Positions 18,642 to 26,894 of a stretch of 64,000 nt of DNA are shown here, piece after piece; within the stretch, counting starts at the first letter, position 1; every line of letters begins with the position of its first letter. Under the pieces are notes generated by a model. That model ran no database searches and was not told the origin of the DNA. It saw only the letters and a program-made list of their open reading frames with translations. A program made the translations under genes and the position numbers. This DNA comes from Flammeovirgaceae bacterium UBA2786 (lineage in GTDB: Bacteria > Bacteroidota > Bacteroidia > Cytophagales > Cyclobacteriaceae), in the NCBI GenBank assembly GCA_002352225.1, contig DEIA01000009.1, positions 97,436-161,435 of the forward strand, in the 5' to 3' direction.

Positions 18642-18661
18642 CAATGGTCAATTGACCATTG
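18642..18661. repeat. 20-base perfect palindrome between tpiA and prmA
   Basis: CAATGGTCAATTGACCATTG reads identically on both strands. It lies 28 bases upstream of the prmA ATG and just past the tpiA stop. Related TCAATTGACC-type interspersed repeats are common between genes in Bacteroidota, so this may be one copy of a family; an operator is the alternative. Confidence 0.7.
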
Positions 18662-18669
18662 GCTAATTT

Positions 18670-19431
18670 TTAAATTGACTTAATTATCTCCGTAAACTCG
18701 CGACTCTTCAATGACGCACCTCCCACCAAACCGCCATCTACATCGGGGTTAGCAAATAGTTCTTTTGCATTGGCTGCGTTTACGCTTCCTCCATATAGAA
18801 TAGAAATTTCTTCAGCAACAGCCTGACCATATTTGGCGGCAAGATGTTTACGGATTATGGCGTGCATGTCTTGTGCCTGTTGTGCTGTAGCCGTTTTACC
18901 GGTGCCAATGGCCCACACCGGCTCATATGCAATTACTACTTTTTGAATCGCTTCAGCTGAAAGATGGAACAAGGCTTCCTCCACCTGCTTCTTCACAAGT
19001 TGTTCATGACCGTTGGCTTCGCGCACTTCTAATGGTTCGCCACAACAAAAGATGGGAGTAAGGCCGTTAGCTAAAGCGATGTCGGTTTTTTTAGTGAGCA
19101 ATTTTGAATCTTCTCCAAAGTATTGTCTGCGTTCGCTATGGCCGAGAATTACATAAGGCACTCCCATTGACTTTAACATGGATGCTGAAGTTTCTCCTGT
19201 ATAAGCTCCCGATGCATGCTCGCTGCAATTTTGTGCCCCCACCGAAATACGTGCGTTACTACCCAGCAGATTTTTTACCGGAACCAGATATGGAAACGGA
19301 GTGCACAATACCACTTTCACATTTCCTTTTACCTCATCGGCAATCATGCCAATAAGTTCAGAAGTAAGTGTTTGAGCTTCTTCCAGGGTTTTATTCATCT
19401 TCCAGTTACCGGCCACAATTTTTGAACGCAT
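18670..19431 (-). CDS. tpiA: Triose-phosphate isomerase
   Basis: This 253-residue enzyme interconverts dihydroxyacetone phosphate and glyceraldehyde 3-phosphate in glycolysis and gluconeogenesis. All signature parts are in place: GNWKMN with K11, H98 in LGHSERR, the catalytic base E170 in AYEPVWAIGTGK, and the phosphate-binding YGGSVNAAN and GGLVGGASL loops. It sits between the DUF6702 gene and prmA, all on the minus strand and closely spaced, so the three may share a transcript. Confidence 0.98.
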   Translation of the reverse strand: MRSKIVAGNWKMNKTLEEAQTLTSELIGMIADEVKGNVKVVLCTPFPYLVPVKNLLGSNARISVGAQNCSEHASGAYTGETSASMLKSMGVPYVILGHSERRQYFGEDSKLLTKKTDIALANGLTPIFCCGEPLEVREANGHEQLVKKQVEEALFHLSAEAIQKVVIAYEPVWAIGTGKTATAQQAQDMHAIIRKHLAAKYGQAVAEEISILYGGSVNAANAKELFANPDVDGGLVGGASLKSREFTEIIKSI

Positions 19432-19454
19432 ATTATATAGTTGTTTAAATTTTT

Positions 19455-19940
19455 CTATTTGGAATCAAACGTAAATACATCTACCGGTTTATCGCGCAGC
19501 AAGCGCGTACTTTTTACCGGCCCGTTGTAGGTTACATGCACAATATTCGATTGGTCATCGTACAAATCGAAAATAACCTGATTCTTTACTTCAAGTGTCT
19601 TGAACTTTTTTACGTTCGGAATTTCTATGTAGCAGATAATGGCCGGATCTTCCCGTTCAAAGCCAAGGAAATTCATCTTCTGTAGTTTGCCATCCAGCTT
19701 CACTGTAAATTGCTTCAGTACATACTCACCAATCACTTGTTCTGAAGTAAGACCGGCCCCGGGCTCCAACACATCCAACTCCTGGTTATTGCGTTGGTTA
19801 CGAATACAGCCTTCCAGGTCATCCAGAAAAATTCGTGATGTAATCTGCAAGGCTTTATCTTTTTCGTTGTAGTTAATTTCCGATACCGACAAATGGATGG
19901 GGTGCAGAAAAAACAAACAGGAATAGAGCAGTGAAATCAT
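19455..19940 (-). CDS. DUF6702 family exported protein
   Basis: A 161-residue protein with an N-terminal hydrophobic signal, then HPIHLSVSEINYN and the KALQITSRIFLDDLE strand that mark the DUF6702 family as I know it. It is predicted to be periplasmic and beta-rich; its function is unknown. Its gene is divergent from the HupE/UreJ-like gene, and the two promoters overlap in a 97-base gap. M1 peptidase genes follow on the other strand, so these may form one functional neighbourhood. Confidence 0.8.
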   Translation of the reverse strand: MISLLYSCLFFLHPIHLSVSEINYNEKDKALQITSRIFLDDLEGCIRNQRNNQELDVLEPGAGLTSEQVIGEYVLKQFTVKLDGKLQKMNFLGFEREDPAIICYIEIPNVKKFKTLEVKNQVIFDLYDDQSNIVHVTYNGPVKSTRLLRDKPVDVFTFDSK

Positions 19941-19968
19941 GCTAAATGGGGTACCAAAATCATGCCGC

Positions 19969-19998
19969 CAAAATTAGTTCTAATTGTCCTAAATCAAA
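19969..19998 (-). promoter_or_regulatory. Consensus promoter of the DUF6702-tpiA-prmA group
   Basis: On the minus strand TTTG (19995-19998) is followed after 18 bases by TAATTTTG (19969-19976), a full match to the Bacteroidota TTG-N17-23-TAnnTTTG pattern, 29 bases ahead of the ATG. Confidence 0.7.
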
Positions 19999-20014
19999 AT
20001 TAAGACTATACTTG
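19984..20014 (+). promoter_or_regulatory. Promoter of the HupE/UreJ-like gene
   Basis: TTG (19984-19986), a 20-base spacer and TATACTTG (20007-20014), one mismatch from consensus. It overlaps the divergent promoter on the other strand. It also places the transcript start downstream of the GTG at 20014, which favours the GTG at 20038 as start codon. Confidence 0.55.
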
Positions 20015-20037
20015 TGGGTTTTAAAAATCAGGTAGTT

Positions 20038-20622
20038 GTGAGCGAGTTTGCCTTGTACTTTGGGTTAGGGAAAGATCATATTCTGGATACGAATGGATTC
20101 GATCACATTCTGTTTGTAATTGCCCTGTGCGCAGTGTATTTGTTGCACGACTGGAAGAAGGTGTTGATTCTGGTAACTGCTTTTACCATTGGTCATTCTA
20201 TTACGCTTGCCTTGGCAACTTTGCAAATTGTTGCCTTTCCGGGCGAAGTAATTGAGTTTCTTATTCCCCTTACCATTTTTATAACCGCGGTTGCCAATAT
20301 TTTTAAGAAGGACCACGCCAGCAGCAAAACTGCCATTCAACTTAACTATGTATTTGCTTTGTTCTTTGGTCTTATTCACGGGCTTGGGTTTTCCAATTAT
20401 TTGCGCGAATTGTTGGGCAAAAGTCAGAGTATTGTAGCTCCTTTGTTTGCCTTTAATGTGGGGCTGGAATTTGGTCAGCTCATTATTGTAGCCTTATTTC
20501 TGGTGATTGGATTTTTGCTGGTTCAACTGGTTGGTATAACCCGCAGAGACTGGCGCATGGTAATTTCATCGGCTATTGCCGGAATGGCCCTGGTACTTAT
20601 GAACGAAAGAGTTTTCTGGTAG
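20038..20622 (+). CDS. HupE/UreJ-like membrane protein
   Basis: The 194-residue protein has about six hydrophobic segments. It carries the family pattern FDHILFVIALCAVY near its start, then FTIGHSITL, FGLIHGLGF and FNVGLEFGQL, with conserved intramembrane histidine and acidic residues. HupE and UreJ proteins are linked to nickel or cobalt uptake, but this shorter Bacteroidota branch is seen apart from hydrogenase and urease genes, as here, so its substrate is open. The chosen GTG start gives the SEFALYF opening typical of the family; the GTG at 20014 lies inside the promoter. Confidence 0.82.
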   Translation: MSEFALYFGLGKDHILDTNGFDHILFVIALCAVYLLHDWKKVLILVTAFTIGHSITLALATLQIVAFPGEVIEFLIPLTIFITAVANIFKKDHASSKTAIQLNYVFALFFGLIHGLGFSNYLRELLGKSQSIVAPLFAFNVGLEFGQLIIVALFLVIGFLLVQLVGITRRDWRMVISSAIAGMALVLMNERVFW

Positions 20623-20664
20623 ATATTTTATACCTTTTGAAACGCGAACTTTAACTCAACTTAT

Positions 20665-22905
20665 ATGAAACAGGTTTTAGCAGGATGCTTTTTGCTGATT
20701 GGTTTTACCGCATTGGCACAAAATCCGCAATGGAAAGGCAAGTTTGAGCAACTTGATCAGATGTTGCCCACCCCTAACGAGTATCGGTCAGGATCAGGCT
20801 CACCCGGTCCTAAATACTGGCAACAACAAGCCGATTACCTGATCAATGCCGAATTGAATGACGAGAACCAAAGTATTACCGGTGCCGAAACCATTACGTA
20901 CCACAATAACTCGCCCGATGCACTTACTTACTTATGGTTGCAATTAGATCAGAACATAAACGCCAAAGACAACAACACCGCTAAAATTTCCAATAACAAT
21001 GTGCGCGACTCCGTGGATGCCGGAACGTTTGCATCCTCGCTTGCCTTAACCAACTTTGATGGTGGTTTTAAAATAAAATCAGTAAAGGATGCTTCCGGTA
21101 ATTCTTTGAAGTACACGATCAATCAAACCATGATGCGTGTTGATTTACCCAAACCGTTAGGCCCAAATCAAAAGATGTCATTTTCAGTAGAGTGGTCATT
21201 CAACATCAACGATCGCGTAAAGCGTATGACGCCCAACGATGGACGCAGCGGCATGGAATATTTTCCGGAAGACGACAACTATTATTACATCATTGCTCAA
21301 TGGTTTCCTCGCCTGTGCGTGTATGATGATGTTAATGGCTGGCAAAACAAGCAGTTTTTGGGTCAGGGAGAATTTACCCTCAACTTCGGAAATTATGAAG
21401 TAAACCTTACCGTACCGGCCGATCACATTATGGCAGGCACCGGCATGGTGCAAAACCTGAAAGAAGTTTTAACAGCCGATCAATATGCGCGTTTCGAAAA
21501 AGCCAAAACTTCATTCGATAAACCCGTAGTTATCTGTACACAAGCCGAAGCTGTTCAACGCGAAAAATCAAAATCGAAAGAAAAGAAAACCTGGCGCTTT
21601 AAGGCTGAAAATGTGCGCGATTTTGCTTTTGCCACAAGCCGTAAAATGATTTGGGATGCACAAGCTGTTAAGGTTGGTGATAAAACTCCGCTGGCCATGT
21701 CCTACTATCCCAAAGAAGGCAATCCGCTGTGGGAAGCTGAATCGACCAGGGCGGTTAAGAACACATTAGTTACTTATTCCAAATACTCTATCAACTATCC
21801 GTATCCACAAGCTACTTCTGTACACGGAGCTTCATTGGGCATGGAGTACCCGATGATCTGCTTCAATTTTGGACGCCCACAAAAAGACGGTACCTTTTCT
21901 GATCGTGTGAAGTGGGGAATGATTGGCGTAATTATTCATGAGGTAGGGCACAACTTTTATCCAATGATCATTAACAATGACGAACGCCAGTGGACCTGGA
22001 TGGATGAAGGCTTAAATACTTTTGTTCAATACCGTACCGAAGTAGAAAACTATCCCGACAAACCCATCGGACGCGGTCCGGCCGCAAACATTGTTCCCTA
22101 CATGAAAGGCAACCCGGATCTGCAACGACCTTTGATGGTAAACTCCGAGTCTGTAGTGCGATCCAACTTCGGTAACGAACAATATGCCAAATGTGCCACA
22201 GCACTAAACATCCTGCGCGAAACGGTAATGGGCCCTGAGTTGTTCGACAAAGCCTTTAAAGAATATGCAGAACGTTGGGCTTTTAAACATCCTAAACCAG
22301 CTGACTTCTTCCGTACTATGGAAGACGCAAGCGCAGTTGATCTGGATTGGTTCTGGCGCGGTTGGTTTTACACTACCGACAATTGCGATATGTCGCTGGA
22401 TGATGTGAAGTGGTTTAAGGTTAAGAAAAATCAGGCTACTGTTGAAAATAAAGGGAAGAACGTTGCTAAAGGCGACCTGGCCGCAAAAGGTGATAGCAAT
22501 AAGCCGGCCGACTTCAGCCAGGGACCGCAGTATTTTAATGTTATTCCAACCGACACTCGCTTCTATGGAGATTTTGCTAATCGTATTGATGATAAGGCGG
22601 TGATTTCGCAAATGGAGACAAAGAATTTCTATGAGATTACTTTGAGTAACAAAGGCGGGCTGATTATGCCTGTAATTATTGAATGGACATACAAAGATGG
22701 CACCAAAGAAATAGAACGACTGCCAGCCGAAATATGGCGCCTTAATGAAACCAAAATAACCAAAGTGTTTGCCAAGGATAAGGAGGTTGTTAACGTAGTG
22801 ATAGATCCATTGAAAGAAACGGCTGACATTACTATTGACAACAATACGTTTCCAAAGAAACCAACAACCAGCAAATTTGACGAATTGAAGAAGGGCCAAA
22901 AATAG
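20665..22905 (+). CDS. Exported M1 family metallopeptidase, copy 1
   Basis: The 746-residue protein has a signal peptide (GFTALAQ). The gluzincin zinc site is H425, E426 and H429 (HEVGH), with E448 in WMDEGLN as third ligand at the standard 18-residue gap. An N-terminal beta domain of the M1 type precedes it. The GxMEN exopeptidase loop of classical aminopeptidases appears replaced by GMEYP, which is usual for this Bacteroidota branch. The protein likely degrades peptides in the periplasm. A close paralog lies 630 bases downstream with a toxin-antitoxin pair between. Upstream, TACCTTTT (20631-20638) resembles a -7 box. Confidence 0.92.
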   Translation: MKQVLAGCFLLIGFTALAQNPQWKGKFEQLDQMLPTPNEYRSGSGSPGPKYWQQQADYLINAELNDENQSITGAETITYHNNSPDALTYLWLQLDQNINAKDNNTAKISNNNVRDSVDAGTFASSLALTNFDGGFKIKSVKDASGNSLKYTINQTMMRVDLPKPLGPNQKMSFSVEWSFNINDRVKRMTPNDGRSGMEYFPEDDNYYYIIAQWFPRLCVYDDVNGWQNKQFLGQGEFTLNFGNYEVNLTVPADHIMAGTGMVQNLKEVLTADQYARFEKAKTSFDKPVVICTQAEAVQREKSKSKEKKTWRFKAENVRDFAFATSRKMIWDAQAVKVGDKTPLAMSYYPKEGNPLWEAESTRAVKNTLVTYSKYSINYPYPQATSVHGASLGMEYPMICFNFGRPQKDGTFSDRVKWGMIGVIIHEVGHNFYPMIINNDERQWTWMDEGLNTFVQYRTEVENYPDKPIGRGPAANIVPYMKGNPDLQRPLMVNSESVVRSNFGNEQYAKCATALNILRETVMGPELFDKAFKEYAERWAFKHPKPADFFRTMEDASAVDLDWFWRGWFYTTDNCDMSLDDVKWFKVKKNQATVENKGKNVAKGDLAAKGDSNKPADFSQGPQYFNVIPTDTRFYGDFANRIDDKAVISQMETKNFYEITLSNKGGLIMPVIIEWTYKDGTKEIERLPAEIWRLNETKITKVFAKDKEVVNVVIDPLKETADITIDNNTFPKKPTTSKFDELKKGQK

Positions 22906-22944
22906 TTGCTGCCTTTGCTTCCCATATTTGGCATAGAAAATCCG

Positions 22945-22952
22945 TACCTTTG
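22945..22952 (+). promoter_or_regulatory. -7 element TACCTTTG of the toxin-antitoxin operon
   Basis: Exact TAnnTTTG match 14 bases before the antitoxin ATG. TTTG at 22927-22930 is only 14 bases upstream, too close for a standard -33 box, so the promoter may be weak or regulated by the antitoxin. Confidence 0.5.
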
Positions 22953-22966
22953 AAAAAATAGTAGTC

Positions 22967-23215
22967 ATGTTTACACTGGCAGAAATAAAATCATCGTTGC
23001 ATCAGCAAATAGCAAATACAGACGATAAAAAGATACTGAAGAAAGTTCAGGATTATATCCGTACTCAGACTGGCAATACTAAAAAGACTGTAGCTTATGA
23101 TGCAGAACTTAATCCGCTAACCATTGAACAATACCGGGCCGAAGTAAAAAAATCGCTGGCACAGTATAAAAAAGGCAAAGTGATTAGTCAGGATAAAATG
23201 GAAAAGAGTATTTGA
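22967..23215 (+). CDS. Antitoxin of a ParE-type toxin-antitoxin pair
   Basis: An 82-residue, lysine- and glutamine-rich protein just upstream of and overlapping a ParE-like toxin. The first 45 residues look helical (dimer or DNA-binding part); the rest, including PLTIEQYRAEVKKSL, fits the extended segment that wraps the toxin in such pairs. The N-terminal family cannot be named with certainty. It has its own promoter element, so it is expressed apart from the flanking peptidase genes and may repress itself. Confidence 0.75.
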   Translation: MFTLAEIKSSLHQQIANTDDKKILKKVQDYIRTQTGNTKKTVAYDAELNPLTIEQYRAEVKKSLAQYKKGKVISQDKMEKSI

Positions 23216-23505
23216 AACGAAAGCGTGTAATCTGGACAGAACGGGCTGCTCAATCACTTGATGCTTTTTGCAGCTATATTGAAGTGGAATCTCCTACAGC
23301 CGCTAAGAAAGTACGAAAAGAAATCATCAAAACTACTGGTAAGTTAGCCACACACGCTGAAATGTTTCAGCTTGATGAGTGGATGGGCGACCCCGATCTG
23401 AATATCAGGCGTTTTTTTAAATGGAGTTACAAAATAACTTACCAAGTGTTGGATACAGATGTTGTGATTCTCAACATTTTTCATACCAGCCAAAGTTTTG
23501 ATTAA
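23212..23505 (+). CDS. ParE/RelE-superfamily toxin
   Basis: This 97-residue basic protein shows the ParE pattern: VIWTERAAQSLDAFCSYIE at the start, a helical hairpin around KVRKEIIKTTGKL, and the final strands IRRFFKWSYKITYQV and VVILNIFHTSQ. ParE toxins block gyrase while RelE toxins cut mRNA; the sequence favours the ParE side but does not prove the target. The start is TTG, overlapping the antitoxin TGA (TTGA), with no in-frame ATG nearby, which implies translational coupling. Confidence 0.82.
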   Translation: MKRKRVIWTERAAQSLDAFCSYIEVESPTAAKKVRKEIIKTTGKLATHAEMFQLDEWMGDPDLNIRRFFKWSYKITYQVLDTDVVILNIFHTSQSFD

Positions 23506-23538
23506 AACACATCATTAGAAAGCGAAATATACAGCTAT

Positions 23539-25758
23539 ATGAAAACCCTTTTATTCCTTCTTTTGTTGGGCGCAGCCCCTGCCTTTGCCCAACAAAAATG
23601 GCAAGGCAAGTTTGAGCAGTTAGATCAAACATTACCAACCCCAAACAGTTATCGCAGTGCATCGGGTGCTCCGGGCATCAACTACTGGCAGCAACGTGCC
23701 GACTACGAAATTGATGTTGAGTTGAATGAAGACACACAACTCATAACCGGTAAAGAAACCATTACCTATTACAACAATGCTCCAGAAGTATTGCGTTACC
23801 TGTGGTTGCAGTTGGATCAGAATAATTTATCCAAAGGCAACATGACCGATAAAACCGAAACGAACCGGGTGCGCGATTCTATTCCTGCCAAGTTTTTCCC
23901 ATTATCCGGAGATATGTACGGTTATGATGGCGGATTCAAAATTAAATCGGTAAAAGATGCGGCAACCGGTAAAGATCTTCCCTTCACCATCAACTTTACC
24001 ATGATGCGGGTGGATATTCCAACTCCCATGAAAACCGGTGACAAGTATGCTTTTATGGTGGAGTGGAGTTATATCGAAAAGGATAGAATGAAGTATTCAG
24101 AGCGAGGCGGCTATGAATTTTTTCCGGAAGATGGCAATGCCTTGTTTACCATAGCCCAATGGTTTCCGCGCATGTGTGTATTTGACGATTACGAAGGTTG
24201 GCAGAACAAACAATTTATCGGGCAGGGTGAATATGCCCTGGTATTTGGAAACTATCGCGTTCGCATAACTGTACCTTCTGATCACATTGTTGGCGCCAGC
24301 GGATGGTTGCAAAACCCAAAAGAAGTTCTAACCAAAGAACAGATTGATCGCTTCGATCGTGCACAAAAAACGTTTGATGCACCGGTATTTATTGTAACCG
24401 AAGAAGAGGCGCGCAAAAAAGAAAAGGTGCGCTCGAAGAAGAAAAGTACCTGGCATTATTACGCTGAGGATGTACGTGATTTTGCCTTTGCTACGTCACG
24501 TAAATTTATCTGGGATGCGATGGCTGTAAAGGTTGGAGATAAAACGCCACTGGCTCAATCTCTATATCCGAAAGAAGGAAATCCGCTTTGGGCGAAAGAA
24601 TCAACCAAAGCAATTAAGAATACGCTGGAGGTTTATTCCGAGCGTACCTTTGATTACCCTTATCCAACAGCATATTCAGTACATACGGCCGATCAAGGTA
24701 TGGAGTATCCAATGATTTGTTTCAATGGTGGTCGGCCAAAAGCCGATGGCACCTGGTCGCAACGCACTTACGAAAGCATGGTGGGTGTAATCATTCACGA
24801 AGTGGGTCACAATTTCTTTCCCATGATTGTAAACTCTGACGAAAGACAATGGAGTTGGATGGATGAAGGCTTAAACTCTTTTTTAGAACGCGAAACCAAG
24901 CGCGAGCGCTACCCCGATGTAAACATCAACTGGGGTTCGCCAAAAGGCATGGCTGGTTATATGCGTGGCGATAAAAATATGATGCGCCCCATCATGTGGC
25001 AATCCGATAATATTCCGGGTGGCGATTTTGGACCTAACGCCTATGGCAAACCTGCGGCCGCATTAACCCTATTGCGCGAAACCGTAATGGGGCCAGAACT
25101 GTTCGACAAAGCCTTTAAAGAATATGCACAACGCTGGATGTTTAAACACCCTAAACCTGCCGATTTCTTCCGAACTATGGAAGATGCCAGTGCGGTTGAT
25201 CTGGATTGGTTCTGGCGCGGTTGGTTTTACACGGTTGATAATGTAGATGTAGAATTGGATGAGGTGAAATGGTTTAAAGTAAAAGCTGATGCAAAAGAGG
25301 TAGAGAATAAAGGGGTGAAAGCACAAAAAGGTGATCTTGCTTCCGGTAATTCTAAAAGCAAAGCCACTGACTTTAGTAACGGCCCGCAGGAGTTTACCAT
25401 GGTTAATACACCTGAAACATACTATGGCGATTTTCGCAACCGTATAAACGATGGAGAGATAAGGCAAGCTCTTACTAACAAAAATCTTTACGAAATTACC
25501 TTAAAGAACAAAGGCGGATTAGTTACGCCTGTTGTTATTGAGTGGACATACAAGGATGGCAGCAAAGAAATTGAACACATTCCCGCTGAAATCTGGCGCC
25601 TGAATGAAACTGAGGTGAAGAAAGTTTTTGTGAAAGAGAAAGAAGTAACCCGTGTAGTGATTGACCCTACTGGTGAAACCGGAGAAGTATTTCCGGCTGA
25701 TAATGTTTTCCCTAAAAAAGTCGCAGAAAATAAATTCGATCAACTGAAGAAGAATTAA
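23539..25758 (+). CDS. Exported M1 family metallopeptidase, copy 2
   Basis: The 739-residue paralog of the upstream peptidase matches it along its whole length, from signal peptide (APAFAQ) to the closing NKFDQLKK. Zinc ligands are H420, E421, H424 and E443. The stretch DFFRTMEDASAVDLDWFWRG is identical in both proteins, and the coding DNA there is also nearly identical. Differences cluster after the zinc helix (for example LNSFLERE against LNTFVQYR), where substrate contacts would lie, so the two may prefer different peptides. A strong bidirectional hairpin follows the stop. Confidence 0.92.
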   Translation: MKTLLFLLLLGAAPAFAQQKWQGKFEQLDQTLPTPNSYRSASGAPGINYWQQRADYEIDVELNEDTQLITGKETITYYNNAPEVLRYLWLQLDQNNLSKGNMTDKTETNRVRDSIPAKFFPLSGDMYGYDGGFKIKSVKDAATGKDLPFTINFTMMRVDIPTPMKTGDKYAFMVEWSYIEKDRMKYSERGGYEFFPEDGNALFTIAQWFPRMCVFDDYEGWQNKQFIGQGEYALVFGNYRVRITVPSDHIVGASGWLQNPKEVLTKEQIDRFDRAQKTFDAPVFIVTEEEARKKEKVRSKKKSTWHYYAEDVRDFAFATSRKFIWDAMAVKVGDKTPLAQSLYPKEGNPLWAKESTKAIKNTLEVYSERTFDYPYPTAYSVHTADQGMEYPMICFNGGRPKADGTWSQRTYESMVGVIIHEVGHNFFPMIVNSDERQWSWMDEGLNSFLERETKRERYPDVNINWGSPKGMAGYMRGDKNMMRPIMWQSDNIPGGDFGPNAYGKPAAALTLLRETVMGPELFDKAFKEYAQRWMFKHPKPADFFRTMEDASAVDLDWFWRGWFYTVDNVDVELDEVKWFKVKADAKEVENKGVKAQKGDLASGNSKSKATDFSNGPQEFTMVNTPETYYGDFRNRINDGEIRQALTNKNLYEITLKNKGGLVTPVVIEWTYKDGSKEIEHIPAEIWRLNETEVKKVFVKEKEVTRVVIDPTGETGEVFPADNVFPKKVAENKFDQLKKN

Positions 25759-25764
25759 AAAGTT

Positions 25765-25796
25765 GCTGGTTGCTGGAATAATTTCCTGCAACCAGC
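25765..25796. terminator. Bidirectional terminator between convergent genes
   Basis: A 14-base stem with one mismatch and a TAAT loop (GCTGGTTGCTGGAA pairs with TTCCTGCAACCAGC). T-rich sequence follows on the plus strand and TTTTT on the minus strand. It lies in the 41-base gap between the second M1 peptidase and the convergent propeller gene. Confidence 0.8.
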
Positions 25797-25799
25797 GCA

Positions 25800-26882
25800 T
25801 TATTTTTCCCTTTCCTTAAAATCGGTAATGATATTACCGTTGTAACGATGCACACCATTCATGGTGCCAAACCAGATACTTCCGTCACTGGCTTCTACAA
25901 TCCCAAAAACCATATCTTCGTTTGCTCTTATTATCTTAGGCTCTGCATTTTTATCGTACAAAGATTTTTCATCGTAACGGGAAAGCTTCCAGCCTTTCTG
26001 GCCGCTTATACTTTGTAATCCTATAGCGCTTTTATCAGTATCTGAACTCGTCCAGATGTTTCCTTTTTTATCTTCATACACATAGCCGACAAATGCTTTT
26101 GTAAATACGGTGAATGAACGTCCGTCATACCGCCAAAGGCCGTCATTGCCGGCAAGCCAGATGTTTCCTTTTTTATCTTCCATGATGGTGCGCACATTCT
26201 TGAAAGGACTGCCGTCATTTTTTTTGAAAACAGTAAATGTTGTTCCATCGTACACAAAGGTGTTGTTCCGGGTGGCAAACCAAAGTTTGCCCGTTTTATC
26301 TTCAATGATAGAAGTAACTTCATAAGGAGGCCTTTGCGGAAAAGTCTTTCCGGTGTGATCTTCATTCATTGTCTCTCCATTAATGATAAAATTGCGAAAG
26401 CTCCTTCCATCATAACGACTTGCCCCTCCAAAAACACCGAACCAGATGTTGCCCTTTTTATCTTCATATATACTACCCACATCATTATTAAGAAGTCCGT
26501 CTTTTATCGTGAAGTTTTTAAAAATCTGGCCGTTATAATAATAGACACCCGCGCCAATAGAACCGAACCACAGGGTTCCCTTTCTATCTTCTAAAACAGA
26601 AAAGAAACGGGACGAACTCACTCCGCTTGTCATATTGGTAAACGATTTTCCATCGTATCGGAAAACACCCTCCCATGAAGCTATCCAGATGTTGCCTTTT
26701 TTATCTTGTATGATGTTCCGTGTAATGCTGTTGGGGCCGTGTGAAGTAGTGACTTCTTTACTTCCGGTTTCTTTTGATCGTTCCGTTTGGGATTGTCCCT
26801 TACTTGGCGAAAAGTAAATAAACAGAAGCAACAAGCCACAGAAGCTATATTGCAGAACACGAGTAATGTGATTTCTGAGCAT
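25800..26882 (-). CDS. Exported single seven-bladed 'two-component regulator propeller' protein
   Basis: After a hydrophobic signal segment, the 360-residue protein consists of seven repeats of the Reg_prop type, each with an EDKKGNIWxG core followed by a YDGxSF strand. In Bacteroidota hybrid sensors two such propellers form the periplasmic ligand-binding part. Here only one propeller is present, with no Y_Y_Y domain, kinase or membrane helix after it. It is therefore a free periplasmic or surface sensor-like protein, possibly a ligand binder. The neighbouring yceI gene lies 12 bases upstream on the same strand, so they may be cotranscribed. Confidence 0.85.
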   Translation of the reverse strand: MLRNHITRVLQYSFCGLLLLFIYFSPSKGQSQTERSKETGSKEVTTSHGPNSITRNIIQDKKGNIWIASWEGVFRYDGKSFTNMTSGVSSSRFFSVLEDRKGTLWFGSIGAGVYYYNGQIFKNFTIKDGLLNNDVGSIYEDKKGNIWFGVFGGASRYDGRSFRNFIINGETMNEDHTGKTFPQRPPYEVTSIIEDKTGKLWFATRNNTFVYDGTTFTVFKKNDGSPFKNVRTIMEDKKGNIWLAGNDGLWRYDGRSFTVFTKAFVGYVYEDKKGNIWTSSDTDKSAIGLQSISGQKGWKLSRYDEKSLYDKNAEPKIIRANEDMVFGIVEASDGSIWFGTMNGVHRYNGNIITDFKEREK

Positions 26883-26894
26883 TTCTAAATTTCG

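Noticed and set aside
22204..22968. Long antisense open frame (254 codons) on the minus strand inside M1 peptidase copy 1
   Set aside because: It is the mirror of a strongly conserved coding region; a similar antisense frame appears at 25069-25467 in copy 2 for the same reason. It has no start signal and no recognisable protein features.
20665..25758. Tandem M1 copies as an assembly artefact
   Set aside because: The two genes differ at many positions along their length and are separated by a distinct toxin-antitoxin pair.
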